Origin: Branchiostoma belcheri
Taxonomy: Eukaryota > Chordata > Leptocardii > Amphioxiformes > Branchiostomatidae
Assembly (NCBI RefSeq): GCF_001625305.1
Contig: NW_017803921.1
Location: 1,459,621-1,523,620, forward strand
Direction: 5' to 3'
Length of the DNA: 64,000 nt
A program made the position numbers and the translations under genes. Positions 12,201 through 24,610 of the stretch are shown piece by piece (the stretch's first letter is position 1; each line of letters opens with the position of its first letter). The notes beneath the pieces are model-generated. The model made no database searches and was not told where the DNA came from. It saw only the letters and a program-made list of their open reading frames with translations.

Positions 12201-13820
12201 CTTTCTCACCACTTACACCATTAGCTAATGGAGCGAACTTTACGACAGAGTAGTAAAACAACAAACGGTACAAGCAAAAACTTTATGGACTTCTGCTTTT
12301 ATCCCTTGTGTGTATATGACATTTGACCAATATTAGGATAGATAAAAGCCACATTGCCATACAACAAAACACAGACCGACAAAACTAGTGTGACTGATTT
12401 TAGTGTCCCTTGCGTGGTTATAGATCAAAGGCAGTTAAAGTGCGGGGTCTTCTACATGTGGGCATCGCAGTGGATCAGCAGTTTTATGATAACGTTGTCT
12501 TGGGTAAGGATTGATGATTAGGTAGTTATTTCCAAGCATGCATTAGATGGTCGTATTCTAGCTAATAACGCGTTACGAGTTGTAGTGCCCTGTGTGGCTC
12601 ATTGCTGCCTACCAACTTGTGCGTCAACGCCTACCTCCTTACGTAGGTGTACGTGGTACTTCCAACTTCAATGTTCCAAACTTAACGACAATTACGCCTT
12701 GTTGCTTAGAGTGATGTTGCTACTTTTACGGCGTAGCAATAATTGGAAGCAGCCTAACTCCAAGAAGGCGTTCCTTGGTCATTGGCTCAATACAAATGTA
12801 GCTCTTCAAGGTCCGTCATTTTTTCCCTGTGTACGCCACTTCTGACGCCAATCAATAAATGCCCTCTCATTGCCACAGCTACAGGTAGTGATATAGGCTT
12901 GACGAGATGGAGGTAAAACATACGGCCTGTGATTGCGGTAGTTGCTTTATACTACGCTGTGGTGATCCAAGGATTCAGCCCTTTACCCTAGCTGCATTAC
13001 AGCGCGGTCACCTCTGTCGAAGGTCATAGGATCCTGATGTAGAATTTCCACCCAAGCAGGCCGTGACAGACCCAGCCACCGACAAGGATCAAAGGCAGAG
13101 CAAGACTATCCCAAGAACGCCTTGCGATCGTGCGGCAATCGAACGTGACTGCATCGACCCTAACCGTGAACTTTTCTCTACGGTACCATGCCTGTTGTGA
13201 AATATTGGCTTACCATTATGTGCATTTTTTTCTGACGGTTGATATTTGGCATGTGGTTCTTTTTTTGGCATGAAATACTTTAGAGCCAAGACTTCCAAAC
13301 TCAAGAAACTTTACAGGTTTTGTCCCGAGGCACCCTTCGTAGGCTGCAACCCGTCTAGTTACAGGGCTTATGCCAACCTTCACGAGATGGCAATAAGACG
13401 TAACGACCACTTTTATGTAGTATGTTATGGCGCCTTTGGCTCTTTTGCTCACTTAAAGGCGTATGAATTCGTTACATATGTGTGTACATGCTGGTAATAA
13501 GTCCTCCTTCCAGACCTAAACTGTAATATTTTTTCTTTTACTTTAAACTAACCTGGAGTCGTCTTGTAATTCTGTATCCTTTCTTTATCCTAACGCTGCG
13601 CCTGTAGCTCTCTTCCTCTGAAGATAATCATCCTACACATCACTTTTCAATTCAAGAGATTCGTGGTAATACTACACATATTCTACCTGCGGGACGTCCA
13701 CCAGTCCCCACCTATAACACAGCTAATGGTGCAAACCTTACCGCAGGGCAATAAAACCTAACGACTTGTCTTCGCACCACGTGAAGTCTGTTACGTCGCC
13801 CTCGGCTCTTGTGATGTGTC
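12200..13820 (+). repeat. cluster of strongly diverged ~350-bp related units
   Basis: Segments near 12215, 13375 and 13730 share taatgg-(x)-gc(g/a)aac(c)tt..cgac/cgag...ggcaataa(g/a)ac(g/c)taacgac and then ggc(t)ctttt(g). The last two lie about 350 bases apart. Copies are only roughly 60% alike by eye, so boundaries are approximate. Confidence 0.4.
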
Positions 13821-16800
13821 TGCTGTGTGTTGACGGCCTCTCTCTTTACGTGTTTGGGAGTGTGCATATTGTTTAAGATCAACTCCTAGACCATTCGTTT
13901 TCAAAGAAAATGTTATTTTCTTGCCATGCTTACTTTCAGTATCTGGTCCAGTGATGATACCCTTACAGGACTTTGTTACACTCTACGAAAGTTTCAGAAA
14001 AAACACCCCAAAAACAGTTTTTGAAGAATCTTTTTGAAAACGTAACACGTACGGCTGACAGATTAGTACCAACTTTACGATTTGGCAAAACGAGGTAAGG
14101 TAGGTCCGGGAGGGGACCCGCATCGGTCCCGTAATGACGCCCATCACGCCGGAATGGGGGCGCATCATCGCTGGATTTGATCTGCGAAATATTTTTACGG
14201 CCTAAACGACATCACAAGGTGACTGTAATTTGACAAACGAAGGTGTCTACATGTCTTCCAGACCACCAAATGACAGCCATTAGATAGAGAACGGTCTCAA
14301 TTATAAGCCAGTATCATTAGAAAATACCAAAATTCCGGCCAGGAAATCTATTTGAAGGCCTTCTAAGTCCGACAGCAACTAGTACGTAGATAAACGTATC
14401 TGCTGCTCATGTTGTTTGAGGACTTTTGTTCCAGCTCTAACTTTGAGGTTGTCAACCTGAAGGGGAAACATAACGCGTTGCAAATCATACTTTTACGCCC
14501 CTTCGTGTACATATATCTTCCCCCTGCTATCATTATGGGTTCACCACAAAGTGGTGAAACCATATTGCTTTTTCTCATGATTCTCCTCCTTCTCCTGCCA
14601 TTTCTTTAAATGGATTCAGCTTCTTCATTTTGGGGCCTAAGGACCTGAAATTTGGTATGGAAGTACAGTAGGCGAATACCCTCAGGAGTTTTTTTAATTT
14701 TTGTGATACAGGCTTTTAGAATGGTTTTATTTGAGTTTTTTGGCTGTGTTATAGCAAATGTATTACTGAGTTAGTGTGCAGTGTTACCACATTTGGGCAT
14801 GAGTCATCACAATGGAATGCAGGGCATTAACCAATAGGCATGCAGCTTTCCTCTATTCTCCTTGCTGATTGGCTGTTGGAATTTAACAGGCTTAACTTAA
14901 TTAATACCTGCACAGAGCCATTCCATACTGACAGTATGTCTGTATTCAAGTGTTTTGGTAGGTATTTCAAGCTTTCCTGCTCCAGCATTGGAATGCGGGG
15001 CATGAACGCTTCTTTTTTTGTCTTGAAAATCAACAGTTTGCATTATGCAATTAAAAATCCTAACCAATAATGTAGGGAATAACTGTTGTAGTCTTAGTTG
15101 TATGTTACTTCATACTATAGTTATATCAATGTAAAGCATTGTTTTCCCTTGTGTTTCTCATTCTTTCCCTGCCATGTCGTAAAATGTGGTGAAGCCATTG
15201 CTGTATTTGCTCCAAAGCAAATGTCGGCCTTTCTAGTTCAATAAGTCTTGTCAGTGAAAATCATACGAGCTGATACTGAAGCGTCCATAAAACCCGGCCT
15301 ATTAGAGATTTGATGTACCGTTTGTCCATTAGACTGGTGGTTTTATGCGACCCATTTTGCCGACTTCCTCCCAGAGCGCAGGTGGATGCGATAATGACGA
15401 CTTTGTCCTAATTTTGCCATATAACATACTTTTACTAGGTCATTAGGAGACAACGTAAAATGAATATATGGCCTTACATCCTTTTTTAGACTCATGAATA
15501 CTTCAAAATCTGTGTTGCTTTGATTTCTTGCTTCATTTTGTCTAAAAAAAAGTCCAGTGTTTTTTATTCATAGTGAAGAAATTTTGTCTACCGGACAAAC
15601 TTGAAATAATAATGATAAAAACTTTAACCATATCTGAAATAATTTACAAAGTGATATTTTCTTTTCTTACCAACTGCTTATTCTGATTATGTTGCCAAAC
15701 TCTAAAATTAGCTTACAGATTATGTCGGAAGGCCGGCGTCTCCCAATTACGGCACATTCTACTGTTACGCCCGTTAAGATAGGACCATAAAACAACCGAT
15801 TTGCAGTTTTAGGACGAGCAAAAAGCGTCAAATGGGGGTAAACCTTCTCAACTTCCATCAACCCTATCCTGGGAGGGTCAGCGCTGGTAATAACGCCCGG
15901 TCATGCGTAGTGTTATTGCTCCAAGGTGGATGATAGAAGGTCGCGACAGTTATGACGTCTGGCTTACAGTCGGTGTAATATCGTTTGTGGAAACGCAATA
16001 ATGCGGTCAGATGATAAAGTGGGGGTTACTTTAGGGCTTACCTGTCTGAACTATAAATTCACGTGAAGTTGGTAGGTGAGGAGGATTATTTTGATGGGAG
16101 AAGAGATGAGTGATGACTGCAAGAGTGATGCATGTTGAAAAGTAAAACTTTCCAGCAAAGCTGGTGAGACTTTTTTCAGTCCTTCACTCATGTAGTATGT
16201 AAAAACTAAATTCGTTGTCCATTGTCTTTTTGGGTCCTTTGAAAGCTTAACAACAGAGAAAGGTTACACAGACTTCATAGGCATTTAGATATCTGTTTGC
16301 TTGGAAATGCAAACTATAAAATATGCTGACATAACTGCATCTATAGAAGCATTTGATTAAATTCGTCTATTGAGCTGCAGATGCAAACTTCATGCTCATC
16401 ATATATTCATACTATAACTTTGTTTAGTGTTAGATACGTTTACCCTCTGTAACAAGTTAGACTTCAATATTCAGAATATATTTTCACCACTACCTTGTAA
16501 GATCAAACCACAATTTATTCCAAATGTGCCAATCTTACATTCCTAATTTACTTCAACGCCAGGCGCGTATATGTGTTTAAGGATCATAAAAAACGCTTTA
16601 CGGTGCCTTTAGAGCCAATTAGTCCATACATTGTTAGTTCTTTGCTTTAATAGTACATATTAACGGAAATATATTTCCAGTTTAATGGAACGTAAAGGTA
16701 CGTTTGAGGTTAGAACTGCTACGCCGCATGTAAAAACGTCGCCCAGAACTTAACGATATAAAATATCACATTGTTAATCCTAACAAATGGCCTTATCTGT

Positions 16801-18720
16801 GTTGCAAACAAAAGCATAATATTTGACAGTAGGGATAATTACGAAACATGACTACAGGAAAATAAATCAGAACTTCAAAAACAATAGTAGATGATTCAAT
16901 AAAATCACAGACGAATTAGTGCTGTTAGATCGCTTTGTTTTAGTAATTAAAGAGAGTAAACAAAGAAACAAAGAAACCCTTGCAATACTGACAACAATAG
17001 AAGCACTTTGCATGCATGAATGACTGTCTAACCTTGGAAAACAGGGATTTTGTCGATGATTAGTGTATTTTGTTTGTATTACCATAGTTTTGTTTCTCTT
17101 AATCAATGATAATATTCATTACTATTCAATACTACTAAGATTTGTAGTCAGTTCTGGTCGATAAATTGTAGTCTTTTGGATCATATAATTTTATTGCCAT
17201 ATTTGATCCCATCTGAACGATGCAGCTGGAAATTCAACGGATGCCCATAAAGCTGACAAGCATCTATCTATGGCAAATGCATCATCGTGTTTTCTATAAC
17301 AATGCCACACTATCGCCTGCACATTACGCTAAGTATGCAGAATGCATGAAGGCAGCAAACTATTGTTGTTGCCTCTAATTCCTTCGTTGAATGACTCCTT
17401 AGACGTGACAGGTCGGAGTCAGTTATATATGACTCCCCCCGTTACTCACCATCCTAATGCTCCTTCAGACGTCGTAAATGCAGATCTCGCGGGAACATCC
17501 GGGTAATTTACGGCCATTTTCATCACCCAGAAAATCCATACCGCAATGCAGCAACATTCATTTTATTTGCAGAACCATTCCGCCTGCAATCTTTTTTCAT
17601 CAAAATCGTATTTCCAACGATTCAGTCCGTCGCCAGAGGTTTTTGTAATGCTCGCTCTTTGAGTCGTGATGAAAGAGGTATTTTGTTAATGCTCTAAATA
17701 GTACTATTGGGCATAGCTTAAACCTTAAACTGTCTTTTAGCTGTCATTAAATCATCGCTGTCGATCGATCAGAAGAAAGTTTGGCACTAAATACTTAAAT
17801 TTAGCTGACAGGGTAAAGATACAATGAAAACTTTTTCACAGATGTTGTAACAAAGTAAGGACACATTCCTCGTGCGAAATCAACTTGTGGGTTGTCCAAT
17901 GGGGAAAGTCGTTGCTGTGTCGTACAAAATTCAACCAAGCTTAACTGGAATGCCCTGTCGGTCTTGACCACTCTTCCCAAAGGTCCAGCTGAAGGATGGG
18001 ATCAGGGGAACACATGAAATAAATGAATTAATACAAAAACATATAAACAAATACGATATAATTCTAAACTATTGACCGGAATCACAGTGCGCAAATCTTC
18101 ATTAATATCAATTTCAAACTACCGGTACATTAGCCTTTCTTTCAAAGGCCTTACTATGCTTACTGACGGATCACATTGACCATCCTCAGGTACGCTGTTT
18201 CATATGACAGCCCCAGACACAGCAGTGGTCTTTGCGTACAGTCTCTTTACACTCTGGGTATACATTTTTGGGAGGAAACCCACGTGGGAATGATTGGCAA
18301 ATCTGGTTGAAGATTGCTGACTCCTAAGCCAAAATTCAGATCAGCCCAAACGTACGATTGCTACCAGCTGGACCACACATGACTACACAGGTTTTTTGCC
18401 AGCAGCAAGCGTCCAAATAGATGGCTTTGACGTCATCGGGGAGCCTAGTGGAGTTGACCACGCAGGGGTCACCGGGAGAGATGAGAATATAGATGGAAAA
18501 GGCAATGTAGCCGCGCCCGGACAGGAAAGTACTTCAGCACTTAATCTGTCCAGATCTATTACTCCAGGCAAATGGAGTCTGGGTCGGCTTAGAGCTGATA
18601 CAATGACGCCATTGCCGCGAGGAAGTGATTTATTGAGGAGAAAGTGAAACTTGTGCAGGTCAAAAGTTTTGGGGTGAAGCCCAGCATACGGCGTGCGCTG
18701 TACTGTTACTGATATGAGCT
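13821..18720. other. no supported gene; possible repeat element at 14535-15215
   Basis: gtggtgaaaccat...tttctcat...ctgccat at 14555-14600 recurs as tttctcat...ctgccat...gtggtgaagccat at 15150-15210. TGGAATGC(A/G)GGGCAT(T/G)AA also occurs twice (14812 and 14990). This suggests an element of about 650 bp or an internal duplication. Remaining sequence not recognised. Confidence 0.4.
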
Positions 18721-18724
18721 TGCT

Positions 18725-18895
18725 GAATGTTGTCGGTCGTCCGACTTGCACGCTATTGGAAAGAAACGTTAAGTCTTTCAGACGGGATTTTAAAGTATAG
18801 TACCCTGTTCGTTGTACTCGAACAGAGCTGTAGAAATTTGTCCTGTGGAATGAACCTATAGAAACTGTACATACTAGAGAGTAGCTCAATCGTTA
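18725..18895 (+). mobile_element. SINE fragment, tRNA-derived group 1 (body only)
   Basis: gttgtcggtc...ttgcacgctattggaaag, then a 3' part gaatgaacctatagaaactgtacata. These match the bodies of the copies at 25.9-26.2 and 35.3-35.6 kb. The tRNA-like head is missing. Confidence 0.75.
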
Positions 18896-21800
18896 TTTGA
18901 GCTACGGTACTAAGAGATCACTTTCTTCTACTTTCTCCTTGGAAGTGAAACGGTGGGTTTCATTTCTTATGCAAGCTATTGGGTTTCGAGGATGCCGATT
19001 GGTCATTGGAGTTACTGGTGTTGCCGTCTATGTTTTATGTGCAAATAAGGTGACGAATTGCATGTGTCTTTACTTGTAAGTCTGAGGAAATGTATGGCAT
19101 CAGATCCCACAGCTGTATACAAAAACACAAGGGAGGATCGGTACGCAGTAAAATCTTTCCAACTGTATACAGCACAACTTTCCTGAATTACTGTTGCAAT
19201 CTGCAGTTCGCTGCATGAGTGGGATGATGAGGATGGATTGCCACACTGGCACGTCAGACTAATTAGCATGCCAGGGTCCCAGATACATCACTGTCACCGT
19301 GATAAATGAAAGCTGACACCAGGCGGGAACCGGGAGGCGCTGTGGCAATTTTTCATTGTGCTGACGCTAATAACTGCGCTTCTCTGCACATTGTTACCTG
19401 ATAACGAGTGCGTCTGTCGGATCCCATTCCGGCACGAGTTCCATGCAGGCGCCGCTCTGCATCGTAATGACGTCGCTAAGTATCTGTTCAATTGTAGCCA
19501 CCAGATATTTGACGTCGTTTTCAACTTTGTTTTGCAGAGGAGGTCACTTTAGTTAATTGCACTGCGTGCTTGTTCACAGGTTGTATGTTTCAATGTAATT
19601 TTTCTTTGTTTTTTTTTTCATGTCAGTATTGTTACTTGCTTGTTATTCCGTTCATTGCACGTATGTGGGAGCAGAGGGGGGGCTCGATCATCAGTATAGC
19701 TTTTCCTCAGTCCTCGTAAAATTATTGCTAAGTATTTTCTTCTCCTAGCTCCGTAGTCAAGAGCAGACCGTATCAGTTAATAGTTATGGTTACAATAACG
19801 TCATTCCATCCAGAGACTTTAGAACATCCAACTACATATCTACTCATATTTCATGTTTGTACCAACTTGAATTCAAAGCCTCGCCTCTCTCAGGAATGGT
19901 AATCCGAGGCTATAAAATCCCAGCTCCCTACTATTGATGAGGACCAGTGAAAGGCAAAATGGTCTGGGCCTGGGCAACCCAATTCGAATTTGTTTATTCA
20001 TTTAATTCAGTTCACTAGTAAAGGCGGCTTATTGTACGTAACTAACAGGTTTGGGTCATACTAACTTGAATATGGTAACAGAGGTTTCATCACCTCTCTT
20101 TTAGAAAGTTTGAGATTATACTCGTCTTACGGTACATTACTTGATATATTCAGAAAATATCATCAAATGTATCAAAGAACTGATTAAAATGTCGCTTACA
20201 CGTGACCCACTAACTCACCCATACCAGACATCTGACTTCTGTAATCTGCAAAGCCGCCTCCAAGTCTGACAAGTGATTTGAAATAGATAAGAAGGTGCAA
20301 GGTCTACGTCTTAGGACTATTTATCTAACTTCTGCATCACCTTTCGAATGCCAGCCCATCATGAATATGCAGCTCCATCTAACAAGGCATTTGGTACCAA
20401 GTCTTTAAGTAATTGATGGCATCAATGATGTGAGGTTTTGGGACTGCTTTTCTTGGCATGCATCTTGTCCTTGTAATATATTTAGCTGTTGTTCAATATT
20501 GACCATGTAAAGTATGTAAGTCTTAGGTGATCTTAGGTGTTCTTGCAATCCTTATTTTTGAAAAAGTTATTATTGTCAGTAAACCCTTTCTTATTCCTTT
20601 ATATCTCTCTTTATCATGATTCATTCCACTTTTATCAATCAATATTTGTCTTGGTTACTGAACTTTGGTAAAGATCCATACAGCCTACTAAGGCAACGCG
20701 GCAGCATTTGAGCTCCCACGACTCACCAGGCAGCACATGCTATTCATGGAAAAACTCAGTGATGCGCGTTGTTAAAAGGTTATACATCCCCTCTCTACAT
20801 TGCGTGTCATAAACATAATCTTCTCCTTGCTGACGTCATGCATACCTGCAAGGCGTAGTCATCCCGGATCTTATGGTAACCTCAAAGCCTAATAACTGCT
20901 TCTAAGATGAAATAAGATAGACCCAGACTTGAGTAATTATATACCGATCTACAGCAGTTGTGACTACCTGCATGCGTTTAATCAATGTAATCTCCACTCT
21001 AACCATCCGCGTGGGGAGAAATGCCAGAAGTTGCGTAAGGCACCACGGGAGTCGAAATGGCCATATCTGCAGCAGATGCGAAAGGTCATCTGTGACGAGA
21101 TCACCGGCAAGCTTTGCTCGGGTTGTTGGGTTTTAATATTCAAGTTTCTGCTTTAGTGAAGAAAGTTAGATTGCCTTACTAGGGTGGTAAACAAGTAAAA
21201 TGATGCATATGGTAGACACTTGACAATCATTTGGTGGGACATGGGATCACAACGGGAGGATTTTAGTTTTAGTGGAACTTGGATTTGACCATGTGCCTAA
21301 ACAGCCTGATAAATAGGAGGACGTTGTGAAAATTACAGGCCCAAGCAGCAGGTAATGTTAACCCAGAATGACTCGACAACGCCTTACTCAAGGCCAATAA
21401 CGTCGATGCACCACCATTATGCCTCACCGTTTTATTATTCAAGCATCAGTGTCTGAGACATGAGACATGGGACATGTGCCTGATTCAAATACATGATTAG
21501 CCAGGTCACTTGCGCCACAAGAAAGCCAATAGAATGAATCGTCCAGCCAACCCATCTTGTTACACTGAATCAGCTCCATCCGTTTAAAAAACGGTCCCCG
21601 AAGTCTGAGTTTCCAATGTTTGATTCTTGACGCCACCTAGCGTGTAACCTTTGGAGTGGTATCGTACAGTTTAATCCAATATATGAAAAGAAAACACAAA
21701 CTTGGATGTTTTTGACGCCCATTCCGTACTTAAACTTCGGTGTCATTCATATTCCAACAATGCTGTTTTATCATTTTTCGACACTGCAAGAGGAGATCTG

Positions 21801-22546
21801 CTTTTAAAAATTTACGATGATAACATTAGCAGACAGCTGTACATTGGAATCATGATGTGATTGTCCACGCCCGACATGGAACATTAGCGGTAAGATTGCA
21901 CATTTTTACCCCATTGAAATGGTGCACCACCCTCCGGAACCGCGCCGTCATAGCGGTAAATCACCAGAATCTCCGCTGTAAAGGCCGCAATGACGCGGAA
22001 CCAACACGTTTGAAATGCAGATCGGGCTCGAGTTGCAGTCCTTCCAATTGTACTTCACTCTCGACCTTTTGAACACCGCTGGAGACGGGATTTTTATGGC
22101 CCCATCAGTCATTATAATGTTATATGGTTCTCTCTCACTCAATGTATCAACTCGGCAAGACCGCTGAAAACAAGCTTAAGGTGTCGGACTGCCTTTGAGA
22201 AATGTACCGTTTCAAGCTGCTCCGCATGAGGTGGCGTAGAGGGTAATGTATTTGTCATTTTCGTCGTGACGGGAAAGAGTTAACTTTAGTTTTCAAAAGT
22301 TTGCTTTTCTCGGTGTTCTGCCAGTGTTGCACTTTAATAAATGCTGGGCCCTCCACCTCTTATACCACCACTAAATCCTATACGGATAGTGAAAGTTATA
22401 AGTTATAGCGCTACAAGTTTTCTTTCCAGACAAAAATAACGACGTATCAAATCTTGAGCCGTCCATAGAGTCGTTACACTTGTGCAGAAGAACCCCACTT
22501 ACGCCCAAAGTCCCTACAGTATAATTGCCTTCCCCTTATCTTCTAG
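18896..22546. other. no supported gene
   Basis: A TAATCC (Otx/Crx-type) site lies 10 bases before a TATAAAA at 19900-19917, but no credible transcript follows it. The 20990-21120 stretch is GC-richer and open in one frame without splice support. Confidence 0.4.
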
Positions 22547-22620
22547 CACCATACTCTGCACAACACATGGCTTCAATGGGAGAGAAATATGGCCGCTCTA
22601 AAACCGTCACTTTGACGAAT
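22547..22620 (+). CDS. candidate internal exon, unknown protein
   Basis: A long pyrimidine-rich acceptor (ttgccttccccttatcttctag) and consensus donor gtaagt bound 74 bases open in only one frame. With two leading bases the codons read PYSAQHMASMGEKYGRSKTV, then TLTN, ending in phase 0. No family recognised and no partner exon confirmed. It lies 1.8 kb beyond the 3' end of Plxdc, on the opposite strand. Confidence 0.35.
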
Positions 22621-24317
22621 GTAAGTATTAGTTCTCTGGGTAGTAAGTGGCATTTGGTGCGACACGTAACATACGGAACGTTAATCTACCCATCGGTCTT
22701 GCACGTTTCCTCCGCCCGGAGAATGGGAAAAGCGGCGAGATTACACGTCCAAATGGCGAAATGCTAGCACAGAATCCTGCTATCCTACTAGATAAGGCTT
22801 GCAGGAGGGGTAAAACTGGACCACTCATCCATCTTGGTAGTCGCATTTCCTTTCATGTTAATTACCTCTCCCCGGCTGTAAAGATTATATTGTCAGGACG
22901 GAACGCGTGTTCACACGAATTAATGAGAACATCATCCACGCTATCTTGTTCTGCTACTATCGTGCCGGCCATGCGGGAAACTAATAGGTGACTTTGGTGG
23001 GCTTCTCCTTCCGTTAGCCATTTGTCAAGCGCTGGATTTCTTCATTTCATAGTCAATTTACCTCCGCACCGTACGGAATTTGTTTTACCTAGTTCATTGT
23101 TTCACTCCCGGCGAAATTCAAGTTTCTTTGTTAGACATATTCGTTTGCTTGACGTTTTCGTACTTATTGCCCAGTTTCTCATGCTATGCCACTAGCTTTA
23201 ATTTAGATTGCAAAAGTGCATTTTGCAATTATTAGTACAATTGATAGACGCCACTTTGGGCTGTGGAAGTTCTTTCGCAACTTCATGAACTAATTACTTT
23301 ATGCCCACTAACTACTTTATACCCACTGGATAGTCTCGTACGTACATGCACAACTATGCCAAGTAATGCATCTGATGAAAGGTTTCATCGCGCGAATTCA
23401 TTCACTTCCTAATACCATGTATCCGTTTCGTTATTTGAGCCAAAAAGTCTCCGTGCCAACTCAAGTCATCCTAACTCAAGATTATTAATGTCATAAATCT
23501 AATTACGATCCTTTATTAGATAAGAGAACGGATGAAGATCAGAGGACATGTCTGCCACAACCTTCCCCTCACGCCTGAGCGCGCACGTGTGGTGTTCTGT
23601 ACCGTCTCTCCGCCTGGCTGAACCCGCTTCGTTAATCATCGCCGCTGGGAATTGTTTAAAGGTCTAAAACTTATTATCAAACTTCAGATCACTACCGAGT
23701 TCACAACAGCGCAATCAATATTCATATTAGAACTTTGTGTCCTTGGCATTCTCCCACCGATAGTTACAGAATCTGCTGTCGTCTGCTAATTTGACTGTTA
23801 GCTTAGCGTGGCATTCATCTTACTTACCATTGTGTTAGGCAATTACACAAGTGTTGTTACAGAGTTGTTGATAACCCACGGGCGTGGGAACCATTTTTTT
23901 GTGTCACCGTAAGAACTTTGTTGTAGAAAATGAGACAGTAACGCAGTTAAAAACCTGAAGTGATTCATGGTGGGAGGGCGGATTATACACTTACTCGGAC
24001 AAGACAGTAGAAGTACAACAGACTACCTGAATTTTCTCAAGGTTCTTTATTAACAAGAAGAAAACATACTTTGTGATTAATGTGCACTGTACATTGACCA
24101 GTAGGCTGTCTTTAGTGTTTTAGACATAACGACAAATATCATCGTCACGTTCCTCGACCCAACGCGGAAACTGCGGATGGTACAAGCTGCAGGACCTGAC
24201 TTACAGTACGTTCTCGTTGGTATGTACATATTATCGTCATAAAACACGGTAAAGCGATGGCATGGATGTAAACGTAATGTTCTAGAAGCTGCGTAAGGAC
24301 GACTTACAACAAGCTGT
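22621..24317. other. no supported gene
   Basis: 22640-22850 is GC-richer with open frames on both strands but without usable splice sites. It may be a conserved non-coding element. Nothing else recognised. Confidence 0.4.
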
Positions 24318-24323
24318 TTTATT
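24318..24323 (-). terminator. AATAAA polyadenylation signal after the 24345 stop
   Basis: Canonical hexamer on the minus strand, 21 bases past the TGA of the 24345-24610 exon. This spacing is very tight but usable. The cleavage site would be expected near 24290-24305. Confidence 0.45.
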
Positions 24324-24344
24324 AGGGGCTCTGTGTTAATGGAA

Positions 24345-24610
24345 TCAGCTAAGCTTCATTGTGCCATAGACATCAATAAAGCGAGGTCTAACATATTGCT
24401 TTGGTCGCTCAAACTGTGGATGACAATCTGGGGGATTAGATGTGGTCCATAAAAGTGCTTCTGGCGTCCATTCTACCTCAGGTGTTGTGACATACTGCTG
24501 GGTAGTGATGCTGTCAGCTGATGGTATCGTGGGGAATGTCTTTGTACATTTTAAAGGCGTCTCAGGAGCTGGCTGTACCCCACGGTCTAGCGTGGGTCTG
24601 GTGGGCGCCA
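24345..24610 (-). CDS. Plxdc: probable alternative terminal exon of Plxdc (long cytoplasmic tail)
   Basis: A strong acceptor (ccctgttcctgcag) opens an 87-codon frame ending in TGA at 24345, with AATAAA (24318-24323, minus strand) about 22 bases beyond the stop. Joined to a cut at 25051 in exon 12, the phase is correct and residues 474-561 become an 88-residue Pro/Thr-rich tail ending YVRPRFIDVYGTMKLS. The alternative, stronger-looking donor gaggtgggt would give only seven residues before a stop. I see no clear similarity to the vertebrate PLXDC tails. It could also be the last exon of an unrelated minus-strand transcript. Confidence 0.55.

Noticed and set aside
18383-18889. 168-codon minus-strand ORF, the longest in the left half apart from Plxdc
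   Set aside because: Part of it overlaps a SINE body. It has no splice borders, no family resemblance, and the opposite strand is also open, so it is probably chance.
19900-19917. TAATCC next to TATAAAA as a photoreceptor-type promoter
   Set aside because: No open reading frame with splice support follows, and both motifs are short enough to occur by chance.
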